Positions 1 through 7,562 of a DNA stretch of 64,000 nt are shown here, one piece after another. The stretch is taken from positions 33,057 through 97,056 of the forward strand of contig NZ_KQ948948.1 in assembly GCF_001514235.1 (NCBI RefSeq), in the 5' to 3' direction. Position 1 is the stretch's first letter; every line of letters starts with the position of its first letter. Source of the stretch: Streptomyces caeruleatus. GTDB taxonomy: Bacteria > Actinomycetota > Actinomycetes > Streptomycetales > Streptomycetaceae. The notes below the pieces were generated by a model. The model was not told the DNA's origin. It worked only from the letters and a program-made list of their open reading frames with translations, and did no database searches. The position numbers and the translations under genes are program-made.

Positions 1-2166
1 GGTCTCCGTCTTCGGCGGGAGCTCGGGTGCGATCCCTGGGTCCGACTTGCGCCGGCGCAGCAGGAACGGGCGTACCAGTCGTGTGAGGCGTTCGGCGGCG
101 GCCGGGTCCTGCCCGCCCTCGACCGCCTGGGCATAGCGCGTGCGGAAGGTGCCGAGGCGGCCCAGCAGGCCGGGCGTCGTCCAGTCGAGGATCGCCCACA
201 GTTCCGACAGGTTGTTCTCGACGGGGGTGCCGGTGAGCGCCACGCGTGCGCGTGTGTCGATGGAACGCAGCTCGCGCGCGGTCGCCGAGTACGGGTTCTT
301 CACGTGCTGGGCCTCGTCCGCCACGACCATGCCCCACGGCACCTCGGCGAGGCGGCGGGCGTCCAGGCGCATCGTGCCGTACGTGGTCAGTACGAACTCC
401 CCGTCCGTCACCGAACCCAGATCGCGCCGAGAGCCGTGGAAGCGGCGCACGCGCGTGCCGGGAGCGAACTTCTCGATCTCGCGCTGCCAGTTGCCCATCA
501 GGGACGTCGGACACACGACCAGCGTCGGTCCGGTCGACGCGGGGTCGGACTGCCGGTGAAGATGCAGCGCGATCAGCGTGATCGTCTTGCCGAGGCCCAT
601 GTCGTCGGCCAGGCAGCAGCCCAGGCCCAGGGACGTCATCCGGGCCAGCCAGTTCAAGCCGCGCCGCTGGTAGTCCCGCAGCGTGGCGTCGAGGGCGGCC
701 GGCTGGCCCACCGGCTCCTGTCCCTCGGGGTCCGCGAGCCGCTCGCGCAGCGCCGCCAGCCAGCCCGTGGCCTGGACCTCGACCTGGCGGCCGTCGACCT
801 CCGTGGAGCCGGTCAGCGCGGCGCCGAGCGCGTCGATGGGCGTCACCTTGCGGTCCTGCTGCGCCCGGGCGCGAAGTACCTCGTGAGGGTCGACGAGGAC
901 CCACTGGTCGCGCAGCCGCACCACGGGGCGGTTCGCCTCGGCGAGCCGGTCCAGCTCCTCGCGCGTGAGCCGCTGGTCGCCCATCGCGAACCACCAGTTG
1001 AAGGCGAGCAGCGCGTCGGCCGACAGGAGCGACGGCGTGTCGGAGAAGACCCGGCCGGGAGCGGCCTCGTCGTCCGGCGGACCGATCACCGCGCGAGCGG
1101 TCAGTTTGTGAGCCAACTCCTTGGGCCAGTGCACGTCGATCCCGGCTCCGGCGAGCGTCCGAGCGCCCTTTCGAAGAAGGTCGGCCACCTCGTCGTCGGC
1201 CAGTTCCACCGCGTCCGGGACGGCCGCGGCGAGGAGCGGTGTGAGCGGCGCCCACGCGCGGGCCGCGCGGCGCAGTGCCAGAAGGGCGTCCATCCGCGCG
1301 CGTGGGCCGAAGGCTCCGGAGTCCGCCCATACGTCGGCGGCGTCCGCGACCAGCGTCGGATCGCTGACGCTGTGCACTTGCAGCACCGCCCGGAAGGACG
1401 GGGCCACGTCGTCGGAGGCCGCCGTGCCGAGGCCGGGTGCGTCGAGCCGCAGGGACAGCCGTACGCCCTCGTCGTGGCCGGCGGCGACATCCGCGGCCCA
1501 CGCCCGCTGGTCGGGCACGTGCTGAGGCTCCTGCACGGCGTAGGCGGGCCCGCCGGTCACGAGCGCCGCCGCGGGCGAGCGGGGAAGCACATCGGCGACC
1601 GCGTCCAGGAAGGCCCGCAGCAGCCGCTCCGGGTCCGGCAGCCGTAGCGGCCGCACGCTGCTCAACGGCAGTGCGTGCGCCTCGGGCGGCATCGCGGCGG
1701 CAAGCGCGCGGACCTGCTCGATGTCCTCGGGTCGCAGAGGGCCGGTGCGCCAGGCATCGTGGTCGTTCGCCGAGAGGCCGGGCAGCAGCAGCCCACGGGC
1801 CACCAACTGAAGGGCCAGCACGGCGGCCGCGCCCCAGAAGACGCCCGCGCGGTGCGCCTGAGCGGACGTACGCGCACGCATGAGGACCGGCAGGGCTGCA
1901 CGCACCGGAACCACGACAGCCGGCACGGTCACCAGCTCCACACAGTCGTCGCCGGGCAGCGCGACAGCGAGCTCCTCGACGGATCCGCACGCGACGAGCG
2001 GCACGGCGCCCCCGTCCGCACGCCAGAAGGCGACGCGGCCGGTGCGAGCCGGGTCGCCGGGCACGAAGACGGCACAGCAGTAAACCAGTTCGGAGATCTC
2101 GGACAGTGTTGCGTCGGGAAGCCTCGGCACGACTCTGCGACACTCCTCAAATTTGACTACCCGCAT
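1..2166 (-). CDS. SNF2-family DEAD-like helicase, 3' end cut by window edge
   Basis: This is the N-terminal and first RecA lobe of a SNF2/Rad54-type ATPase, a double-stranded DNA translocase. Reading leftward from an ATG (MRVVKFEECRR), a long alpha/beta N-terminal region typical of bacterial SNF2 proteins is followed by LRDYQRRGLNWL, the Walker A motif DDMGLGKT (about 575-608), the DEAQ box (VVADEAQHVKN, about 310-330) and motif III (ALTGTPVENNLSELW). The second RecA lobe lies beyond position 1. Another in-frame ATG lies 30 bases upstream (2196), so the start is not certain. The next gene diverges from it. The family assignment is secure; the cellular role is not known from the sequence. Confidence 0.9.
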   Translation of the reverse strand, partial: MRVVKFEECRRVVPRLPDATLSEISELVYCCAVFVPGDPARTGRVAFWRADGGAVPLVACGSVEELAVALPGDDCVELVTVPAVVVPVRAALPVLMRARTSAQAHRAGVFWGAAAVLALQLVARGLLLPGLSANDHDAWRTGPLRPEDIEQVRALAAAMPPEAHALPLSSVRPLRLPDPERLLRAFLDAVADVLPRSPAAALVTGGPAYAVQEPQHVPDQRAWAADVAAGHDEGVRLSLRLDAPGLGTAASDDVAPSFRAVLQVHSVSDPTLVADAADVWADSGAFGPRARMDALLALRRAARAWAPLTPLLAAAVPDAVELADDEVADLLRKGARTLAGAGIDVHWPKELAHKLTARAVIGPPDDEAAPGRVFSDTPSLLSADALLAFNWWFAMGDQRLTREELDRLAEANRPVVRLRDQWVLVDPHEVLRARAQQDRKVTPIDALGAALTGSTEVDGRQVEVQATGWLAALRERLADPEGQEPVGQPAALDATLRDYQRRGLNWLARMTSLGLGCCLADDMGLGKTITLIALHLHRQSDPASTGPTLVVCPTSLMGNWQREIEKFAPGTRVRRFHGSRRDLGSVTDGEFVLTTYGTMRLDARRLAEVPWGMVVADEAQHVKNPYSATARELRSIDTRARVALTGTPVENNLSELWAILDWTTPGLLGRLGTFRTRYAQAVEGGQDPAAAERLTRLVRPFLLRRRKSDPGIAPELPPKTET

Positions 2167-2420
2167 GGAGTCGCCGAGGGTACAGCATTCGAGCATTCCC
2201 CGGACGAGCCGACTGTGTGACCTGAGTCACCGTCCAGTCGACTGGGTATCTCCCTCCTGCGGAACCCGGCACGTTGATCGCACATCGGTCGGCGCCGGAG
2301 CTCCGTAACCAGTAGGGGCCGCACCTCAGGGTCGTCTCAGGGTCGCGGTTCGGAACCGTTGGAAGCGCGGACCCGTTTTCAGGTCAGAGAGCGGCAGTGG
2401 CCGCGAAGGAGGCGACGCAC
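2167..2420. promoter_or_regulatory. Divergent intergenic region with 12-bp palindrome
   Basis: This 254-base region separates the divergent helicase and small membrane protein genes. It contains a perfect 12-bp palindrome CCAGTCGACTGG at 2234-2245 and two close copies of TCAGGGTCG near 2326-2346. These could be regulator sites, but nothing ties them to a known protein. No other gene is seen here. Confidence 0.35.
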
Positions 2421-2603
2421 ATGTCGAAGAACGCGAAGATCGCCGTGGGAGGTGTGGCGGCCGGTCTCATCCTGCTGATCTGGTTGCCCTGGTGGGCCGC
2501 GCTCCTGATAGTCCTGGGAGTCCCGGCCGCCGCGTACCTCACGCTCGACCCGTCACAGCGGCGCAGGCTGCGCCGTGTCACGCGCAAGGAGCTCGGTCGC
2601 TGA
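2421..2603 (+). CDS. Small integral membrane protein (60 aa)
   Basis: A 60-residue protein starting MSKNAKIAVGG. Most of it is one long hydrophobic hairpin-like stretch (residues about 7-45, with LIWLPWWAALLIVLG in the middle), followed by a basic tail rich in Arg and Lys (QRRRLRRVTRKELGR). The ATG at 2421 is preferred over the upstream in-frame ATG at 2397 because AAGGAGG lies 7-8 bases before it. No function is recognised. It is probably a small inner-membrane protein with a cytoplasmic basic tail. Confidence 0.7.
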   Translation: MSKNAKIAVGGVAAGLILLIWLPWWAALLIVLGVPAAAYLTLDPSQRRRLRRVTRKELGR

Positions 2604-2606
2604 CCC

Positions 2607-2860
2607 TCACCTGGCCGCCCGCGCTGCCGGGACGGACAGCGGGCAGGAGTTGAGGACGTCGCCGCTCGCGGGCCTGCCGACGGTGTGGTCCGCGGGCGGT
2701 CGGGTGCCCCGCTCCACCCAGGAGACCAGCGCGTCTAAGGCTGACCGGTAGCACGGCAGATCGGGCGGAGCCGGTCCGAATAGGTGTCGTACAGGCCGTC
2801 GACATGAGTGCCGCCCGTGATCGTGTAGTAGCGGTGCAGCCGGCCGCGACCGCCGGCGTC
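2607..2860 (-). pseudogene. C-terminal remnant of tannase/feruloyl-esterase-like hydrolase
   Basis: On the minus strand, two frames together give a continuous C-terminal hydrolase segment. The first reads GRLHRYYTITGGTHVDGLYD then SDRLRPI. After a one-base loss near 2757 it continues LPCYRSALDALVSWVERGT and ends SGDVLNSCPLSV. The GG-HVDG segment would hold the catalytic histidine region of alpha/beta hydrolases of the tannase-like or oligomer-hydrolase type known in Streptomyces. There is no N-terminal half with a GxSxG motif, so only about 85 residues of a broken gene remain. The family name is from memory of related proteins. Confidence 0.55.
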
Positions 2861-2996
2861 GTGAAGGCTGCCTCATGGTGCGGTCCTGGTTCCGTGCCAT
2901 CCATGGGTCGGGGCCACCTGAACGTCATCGCGAGATGGGGTCGCCTGACACCGACCTGTTCCGTGCTCGGGCGCTGCCATGCCGTCCGCGCGCCGC

Positions 2997-3890
2997 TCAG
3001 CTGGGACGTACGGCCATCTTGTCGAGCGCCTCCAGCAGCCCGGGCAGCTCCGGCCCGCGACCCACCGGCAGGACCTCGCCGGGCTCGTCGTCGAGGAGTA
3101 CGAACGCGATGTCGTCGGTCCTGGCGACCAGCGACCAGCCGGGACCGTCCGCACGCAGGGTCCGCGCGTCGCCCGGGGCGAACGAGGACCTGACGCGGCC
3201 GAGGGGCGGCGGCGAGTCCACGTAGGCGCGAGCCTCCGCGAGGACCCTTCGGATGCCGCCGTGGCCACTCTGGGGCTCGCCGCGGTCGCCCTTCTCGGTC
3301 CCTTCGCTTTCGCGCTCGCCCGCGCCCGCGCCCGCGTCCGCGTCCGTGGCCTCGGTGGAGTCCGTCGCCCCACCGCCCGGTGTAGCGAAGTCGGTGTCGT
3401 CGATCTGCTCGCGCCAGATCGCCCACTGCAAGGCGATCTCGTCGGCGCCCAGGCGCCGCTGGGCCGGCCCCCACACGCTCGTGTCCGGCGGCGCCAACGG
3501 CGGACCGTCCGCGACGTCGGGGTCAGGATCGTGCGGATCCGGCACGTTGGGGGCGGCGACGGCGACCGCGAGAGGCCATCCGGGCAGCGCGGCCACGACC
3601 GTACGTTCGTCGGGTGAGAGGTCGTACTCCATGCCGCAGTCCCAGGACGCGATGGCGACGGCGACCAGGGAGACGTCGTCGATGACGACCGTCCACCGGG
3701 CTCCGTCGCCGTCCTGGCCGAGGACCAGGCCGTACCCGTCGGCGAGCGGCGCGAGGCCGAGCGCCGCACAGGCCTCCGGGTAGTCGTCGCCCAGCACGCT
3801 CGGGAACTTCGCCGGCGTCAGCAACACCGCCGTGAGCACATAGAGCGCATCGTCCGCGGCGGCGACGGCCTCCTCGTCCGTCCCGGCCAT
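2997..3890 (-). CDS. Conserved hypothetical protein (297 aa)
   Basis: A soluble, acidic protein read from an ATG at 3890 that has GGGGAGG five bases upstream; a longer in-frame start at 3926 lacks such a site. It has no signal peptide or membrane segment. An N-terminal domain of about 165 residues (DDALYVLTAVLLTPAKFPSV onward) and a C-terminal domain (WSLVARTDDIAFVLLDD) are joined by a low-complexity Ala/Gly/Asp/Glu linker at about residues 185-215. I do not recognise the family. It is likely an actinobacterial cytoplasmic protein of unknown role. Confidence 0.7.
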   Translation of the reverse strand: MAGTDEEAVAAADDALYVLTAVLLTPAKFPSVLGDDYPEACAALGLAPLADGYGLVLGQDGDGARWTVVIDDVSLVAVAIASWDCGMEYDLSPDERTVVAALPGWPLAVAVAAPNVPDPHDPDPDVADGPPLAPPDTSVWGPAQRRLGADEIALQWAIWREQIDDTDFATPGGGATDSTEATDADAGAGAGERESEGTEKGDRGEPQSGHGGIRRVLAEARAYVDSPPPLGRVRSSFAPGDARTLRADGPGWSLVARTDDIAFVLLDDEPGEVLPVGRGPELPGLLEALDKMAVRPS

Positions 3891-4024
3891 CCCAGCCTCC
3901 CCATCGGTTCGTCCATCGGCGCGCACCCTAGTGCGAGCGGAAGCCGCTTGTCACGACTCCCCGGCACACCCGAGCTGCAGCTTTCCGACTGGTCGGGGCG
4001 AATCGACCGAGATCGTCCACGGTG

Positions 4025-4339
4025 TCAGGCCGCCGGGAGCCCTAGCAGGGTCCGGGCGACGGTCTGCGGCGACTCGTCGCGCTCCCGGGCGAGCGCGATG
4101 ACGGCCCGGCACGCCAGCTCGCTCACCCCGAACGACAGCGCCTCCGGTGAGACCCATCCGGAGGCCTCGTCGATCTGATCCTGGTCGTCCTCCGCGCAGG
4201 CCGACACGTACACGGCGGCGGCCTCGAAGAGGTTGTGCGTGCGCTTCTCCTTGTGCGTGTGCTCCTCACGGTTGCTGACTTCCTCGGTGTGCGAGGAGCG
4301 GAAAAGTCTCGAACACGCCTTGCGCACCGTGTCCCACAT
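4025..4339 (-). CDS. Conserved hypothetical protein (104 aa)
   Basis: A small helical protein starting MWDTVRKACSRLF, with GGGGGAAGG eight bases before the chosen ATG at 4339. A longer reading from 4384 has only a poorly spaced GGAAG. It contains a charged stretch rich in His, Glu and Lys (residues about 17-36), then a helical part (FEAAAVYVSACAEDDQDQID) and a C-terminal helix. There is no signal peptide. No function is recognised. It sits alone between two minus-strand genes with about 100 bases on either side. Confidence 0.6.
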   Translation of the reverse strand: MWDTVRKACSRLFRSSHTEEVSNREEHTHKEKRTHNLFEAAAVYVSACAEDDQDQIDEASGWVSPEALSFGVSELACRAVIALARERDESPQTVARTLLGLPAA

Positions 4340-4453
4340 GATGACCGCCTTCCCCCTGTGTGGCTGATCCGGCTGATCGTTCATCTTCCACTGTTCAACC
4401 TAGAGTTGGAGCTTCGGCGACAGAAGAGGGCCGGTGCGGTGAAGCGCTTTCCA

Positions 4454-4978
4454 TCAGCCGTCAAGTGAGGCGATCGTCTCGCGCAGCCAGGTGAGTTCGG
4501 CCCGGGAAGTGGCCCGCGCGATGGTGAGCAGGCCGCGCCGGAAGGGATCGTCCAGTTCCTCGGCGCGCAGTGGCCGCTCACCGTCGTAGAAGAAGCTCGC
4601 GGGCTCTTCGAGGAAGGCCAGCCGACGCCGGAGGACGGCCGACTGGGCGGGCGCGTCCCCCAGGTGCCGCAGGAAGGCGAGCACCGTGAACCACCGGTTC
4701 TCGTCGCTGATGTCGCGCTGGTCCGGCTCGGCGAGCCGGCGGCGAAGTTCCAGTCGGCCCGATTCGGTCAGCGTCAGGACGTGGCGCGGCGCGGCCACGG
4801 AGCCGGGTTCCGTGGCGCGGGCGAGCAGGCCCGCCTTCTCCAGGCGTTTGATCGCGGGGTACAGCGTGCTCTCGGCGACCGGCTTCACGTGCCCTGTCAG
4901 TGCTGTCAGGCGTTTGCGCAGCTCGTAGCCGTGGAGCGGGGTGTCGTAGAGGAATCCGAGGATGGCGAGCTCCAGCAT
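4454..4978 (-). CDS. PadR family transcriptional regulator
   Basis: A 174-residue PadR-type regulator. The N-terminal winged helix is clear: MLELAILGFLYDTPLHGYEL, then a recognition region with ESTLYPAIKRLEKAGLL and a wing ending HVLTLTESGRLEL. The C-terminal half is helical (about residues 90-174) and would form the dimerisation and ligand part of the PadR subfamily 2 fold. It is divergent from the alpha/beta hydrolase at 5208 and probably controls that gene and itself through the inverted repeat at 5036-5055. The ribosome site is weak (GAGCGAG). The ligand is unknown. Confidence 0.88.
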   Translation of the reverse strand: MLELAILGFLYDTPLHGYELRKRLTALTGHVKPVAESTLYPAIKRLEKAGLLARATEPGSVAAPRHVLTLTESGRLELRRRLAEPDQRDISDENRWFTVLAFLRHLGDAPAQSAVLRRRLAFLEEPASFFYDGERPLRAEELDDPFRRGLLTIARATSRAELTWLRETIASLDG

Positions 4979-5035
4979 GGCCACATTCTCGCTCGCATGG
5001 GTTGTATATCCAAGGCGGAGTACATCGAGGTGTTG

Positions 5036-5055
5036 ATACATCGGTGACGATGTAT
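5036..5055. promoter_or_regulatory. Probable PadR operator
   Basis: A perfect inverted repeat, ATACATC then six bases then GATGTAT, lies between the divergent padR and hydrolase genes. Related half sites flank it: TGTATATCC occurs at 5003-5011 and 5052-5060, and TACATC at 5021-5026. PadR proteins usually bind ATGT/ACAT-type inverted repeats in such regions, so this is the most likely operator. Confidence 0.55.
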
Positions 5056-5082
5056 ATCCTTCGTGAAGCGGCAAGGCGCAGC

Positions 5083-5107
5083 GGCACGGCACGGCACGGC
5101 ACGGCAC
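5083..5107. repeat. GGCAC tandem repeat (5 copies)
   Basis: Five exact head-to-tail copies of GGCAC lie in the leader region between the candidate PadR operator and the hydrolase start. This may be a slippage-prone spot; no function can be assigned. Confidence 0.7.
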
Positions 5108-5207
5108 AGCCAAGGCCGGGCGTGGCCGACTCGCCCGGCCGCCGAGTCGCGGCCGCCGGGTCACGGCCGCCGAGTCATGGCCGACAAGGCTCCAAGGGGA
5201 GGACGCG

Positions 5208-5963
5208 ATGAGGCAGACCGAGTTCGACGGCAAGGGCAGCTGCATCCGCTGGACGGAGACGCCGGGGGAGGGACCCGCGCGCGTGTACGTGCACGGACTG
5301 GGGTCGGTCTCCTCCGTGTACCACGCCCATATCGCCGCACGGCCCGAACTCGCGGGCCGACGGAGTCTGTTCGTCGACCTGCCGGGGCATGGCATCAGCG
5401 ACCGGCCCGAGGACTTCGGCTACCGGCTGGAGGACCACGCCGACGCCCTGGCGGCGGCCCTGGACGCGGCGGGTGAGAGCGGGGCGGAGCTGATCGCGCA
5501 CAGTATGGGCGGTTCCGTCGCCCTGGTGCTGGCCCACCGTCGGCCCGACCTCGTCTCCCGGCTGGTCCTCACCGAGGCCAACCTCGACGCCTCGCCCCCG
5601 CCTGCCGCAGGGAGCGCGTGGATCACGGCCTACGAGGAGGAGGAGTTCGTCGGCGGGGCGTACGCGCGCGTGCTGGACGCGGTCGGCCCGTTGTGGGCGT
5701 CGACCATGCGGCTGGCCGACCCGCGGGCCCTCCATCGCAGCGCGACATGGCTGAGGCGGGGTTCCGACCCGATCATGCGGGACATCCTCGAGGGTCTGCC
5801 GGTCGACCGTGTGTTCCTTCAGGGCGAGCTCACTGGTGAACTCGCCGGCAGCGCGGCCCTGGAGGCCGCGGGTGTGCGTGTGGTGACCGTGCCCGGCGCC
5901 GGCCACAACGTCATGCTCGACAACCCGGACGCGTTCGTGGCCGCCGTCGCCGGGCGGGGCTGA
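5208..5963 (+). CDS. Alpha/beta hydrolase
   Basis: A 251-residue alpha/beta-hydrolase-fold enzyme. The oxyanion HG motif is in VHGLG (residues 28-32), the nucleophile elbow is HSMGG with Ser99, and the catalytic His is His233 in GAGHNVM. The acid is probably the Glu in LQGEL (about residue 207), where other family members often have Asp. AAGGGGAGGA precedes the ATG. No signal peptide is present, so the enzyme is cytoplasmic. The substrate cannot be told from the sequence. It diverges from a PadR regulator, which suggests ligand-induced expression. Confidence 0.9.
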   Translation: MRQTEFDGKGSCIRWTETPGEGPARVYVHGLGSVSSVYHAHIAARPELAGRRSLFVDLPGHGISDRPEDFGYRLEDHADALAAALDAAGESGAELIAHSMGGSVALVLAHRRPDLVSRLVLTEANLDASPPPAAGSAWITAYEEEEFVGGAYARVLDAVGPLWASTMRLADPRALHRSATWLRRGSDPIMRDILEGLPVDRVFLQGELTGELAGSAALEAAGVRVVTVPGAGHNVMLDNPDAFVAAVAGRG

Positions 5964-5967
5964 GACG

Positions 5968-6576
5968 TCAGGAATCCCGGACGGCCAGCGCCAGGAAGCG
6001 GTCGTCCTCGTCGACGTACGACGTCATGCGCCACCCGGAACCGGCCAGCAGCGGGCGCAGGTTGGGCTCGGCGCGTAGATCACCCGGAGTGATCTGCCGA
6101 CCCTGGCGGGCCGCGAGGGCCGCCCTGCCGATCGGGTGGAACAGCGCGAGCATGCCGTCGCGGCGCACCACGCGGGCCAACTCCCGCAGGTTCTCGGCGG
6201 GGTCGGGCAGATGCGCGACGAGGCCGGCCGCGAACACGGCGTCGAGTGATTCCGGCCGCAACGGCAGCGCGGTCACGTCGGCGAGCAGCAACTGCCCGTC
6301 CGCGCCGCGTCCCGCCCGTACGGCGGCCTCCAGCATGGCCGGGGTCAGATCGGCACCCAGAACCAGTCCGGAGGGGCCCACGGCGGCACGCAGCGGCGGC
6401 AGGGCCCGCCCCGTGCCGCAGCCCGCGTCGAGCACGCGGTCCCCCTCGCGCAGCCCGAGCTCCGCGACCGCGGCCGCGAAGGCGGGCCCGTCGTCCGGGA
6501 ACCTGCTGTCCCAGGCGGCGGCGCGGGCCGTGAAGAACTCCTGCACATGCGTGTGGTCGTCGCTCATGTTCCGCAT
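5968..6576 (-). CDS. Class I SAM-dependent methyltransferase
   Basis: A roughly 200-residue methyltransferase of the type 11 (UbiE/Coq5-like) fold. Motif I is VLDAGCGTG (about residues 48-56), the acidic residue ending strand 2 is in VLGADLTP, and motif IV is LDAVFAAGLVAHLPD. These bind S-adenosylmethionine; the methyl acceptor is unknown. Two starts are possible: 6576 (MRNMSDD, with GAGGG close upstream) or 6567 (MSDD). It ends five bases from the convergent hydrolase stop, so the two genes face each other tail to tail. Confidence 0.88.
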   Translation of the reverse strand: MRNMSDDHTHVQEFFTARAAAWDSRFPDDGPAFAAAVAELGLREGDRVLDAGCGTGRALPPLRAAVGPSGLVLGADLTPAMLEAAVRAGRGADGQLLLADVTALPLRPESLDAVFAAGLVAHLPDPAENLRELARVVRRDGMLALFHPIGRAALAARQGRQITPGDLRAEPNLRPLLAGSGWRMTSYVDEDDRFLALAVRDS

Positions 6577-6719
6577 GATCCCTCACCGGCACGGATGACA
6601 CTGCTGTGCACACGTTCGAGCGTGACGCGATCGTTCCGCTGCATCTCTGCGTCATATTCCAACAGCTTTCGAAATGCGCCCCCTCCGCGCGCCCCTGCCC
6701 CGACTAGCGTCCCGGGGCC

Positions 6720-7493
6720 ATGGGACACCTGGACCACGCCGCCCTCGGCTGGCTGACCCCCGTGCTGTCGTACGTGATGGCGTGCATAGGCGCCGCGCTG
6801 GGGCTGCGCTGCACCGTCCGCGCGCTCGGCGCCACCGGCCGGTCGCGCCGCAACTGGCTCATCACCGCCGCCTCGGCGATCGGCACCGGCATCTGGACCA
6901 TGCACTTCGTGGCCATGCTCGGCTTCAGCGTCAGCGGCACCGACATCCGCTACGACGTGCCGCTCACCATCGTGAGCCTCCTCGTCGCCATGGCCGTCGT
7001 CTGCGGCGGCGTCTTCGCGGTCGGATACAGCCGTGACCGCGCCCGCGCGCTCTTCCTCGGCGGGCTCACCACCGGGCTCGGTGTGGCGAGCATGCACTAC
7101 CTGGGCATGGCCGCCGTACGCCTGCACGGCGACGTCACCTACGACCCGGTTCTCGTCGGACTCTCCGTCCTGATCGCCATCGTCGCGGCGACGGCGGCCC
7201 TGTGGGCCGCGCTCAACATTAAGTCGCCCGTCGCCGTCACCATCGCCTCACTGATCATGGGCGCCGCGGTCAGCAGCATGCACTACACCGGGATGTTCGC
7301 GGTGAGCGTGGACGTCACACCGGCCGGCGCGGTCCTGCCCGGGGCCACGGCGATGCAGTTCATCTTCCCCCTCGCCGTCGGCCTCGGGTCCTACCTCTTC
7401 CTGACCTCGGCATTCGTCGCGCTGTCGCCCACCACGGGGGAACGTGCGGCATCCGCTTCGGCCCAGGAACCGGTCGAGAGCGTCACCGGCTAG
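6720..7493 (+). CDS. MHYT-domain integral membrane sensor
   Basis: A 257-residue membrane protein with about seven hydrophobic helices and the three hallmark MHYT-type motifs: MHFVAM (near residue 60), MHYLGM (near 125) and MHYTGM (near 190). In the MHYT family these His and Met residues are proposed to bind copper or sense oxygen, CO or NO. This copy stands alone, without the cyclase or kinase domain often fused to it. It lies just upstream of a conservon whose kinase-like protein carries a nitrate/nitrite-type sensory domain, so a shared signal is conceivable but not shown. Confidence 0.88.
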   Translation: MGHLDHAALGWLTPVLSYVMACIGAALGLRCTVRALGATGRSRRNWLITAASAIGTGIWTMHFVAMLGFSVSGTDIRYDVPLTIVSLLVAMAVVCGGVFAVGYSRDRARALFLGGLTTGLGVASMHYLGMAAVRLHGDVTYDPVLVGLSVLIAIVAATAALWAALNIKSPVAVTIASLIMGAAVSSMHYTGMFAVSVDVTPAGAVLPGATAMQFIFPLAVGLGSYLFLTSAFVALSPTTGERAASASAQEPVESVTG

Positions 7494-7562
7494 CGGCCGG
7501 CGGAGCCGGACCCGTGACGGCCCGGAACAGCACGCCCCGAATTACTTCCGAGCGAGGAGGCC

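Noticed and set aside
2578..3474. Minus-strand frame of 298 codons covering the hypothetical gene
   Set aside because: A different minus-strand frame (2997-3890) has a good ribosome site and balanced composition; this one is Arg/Gly-rich shadow sequence.
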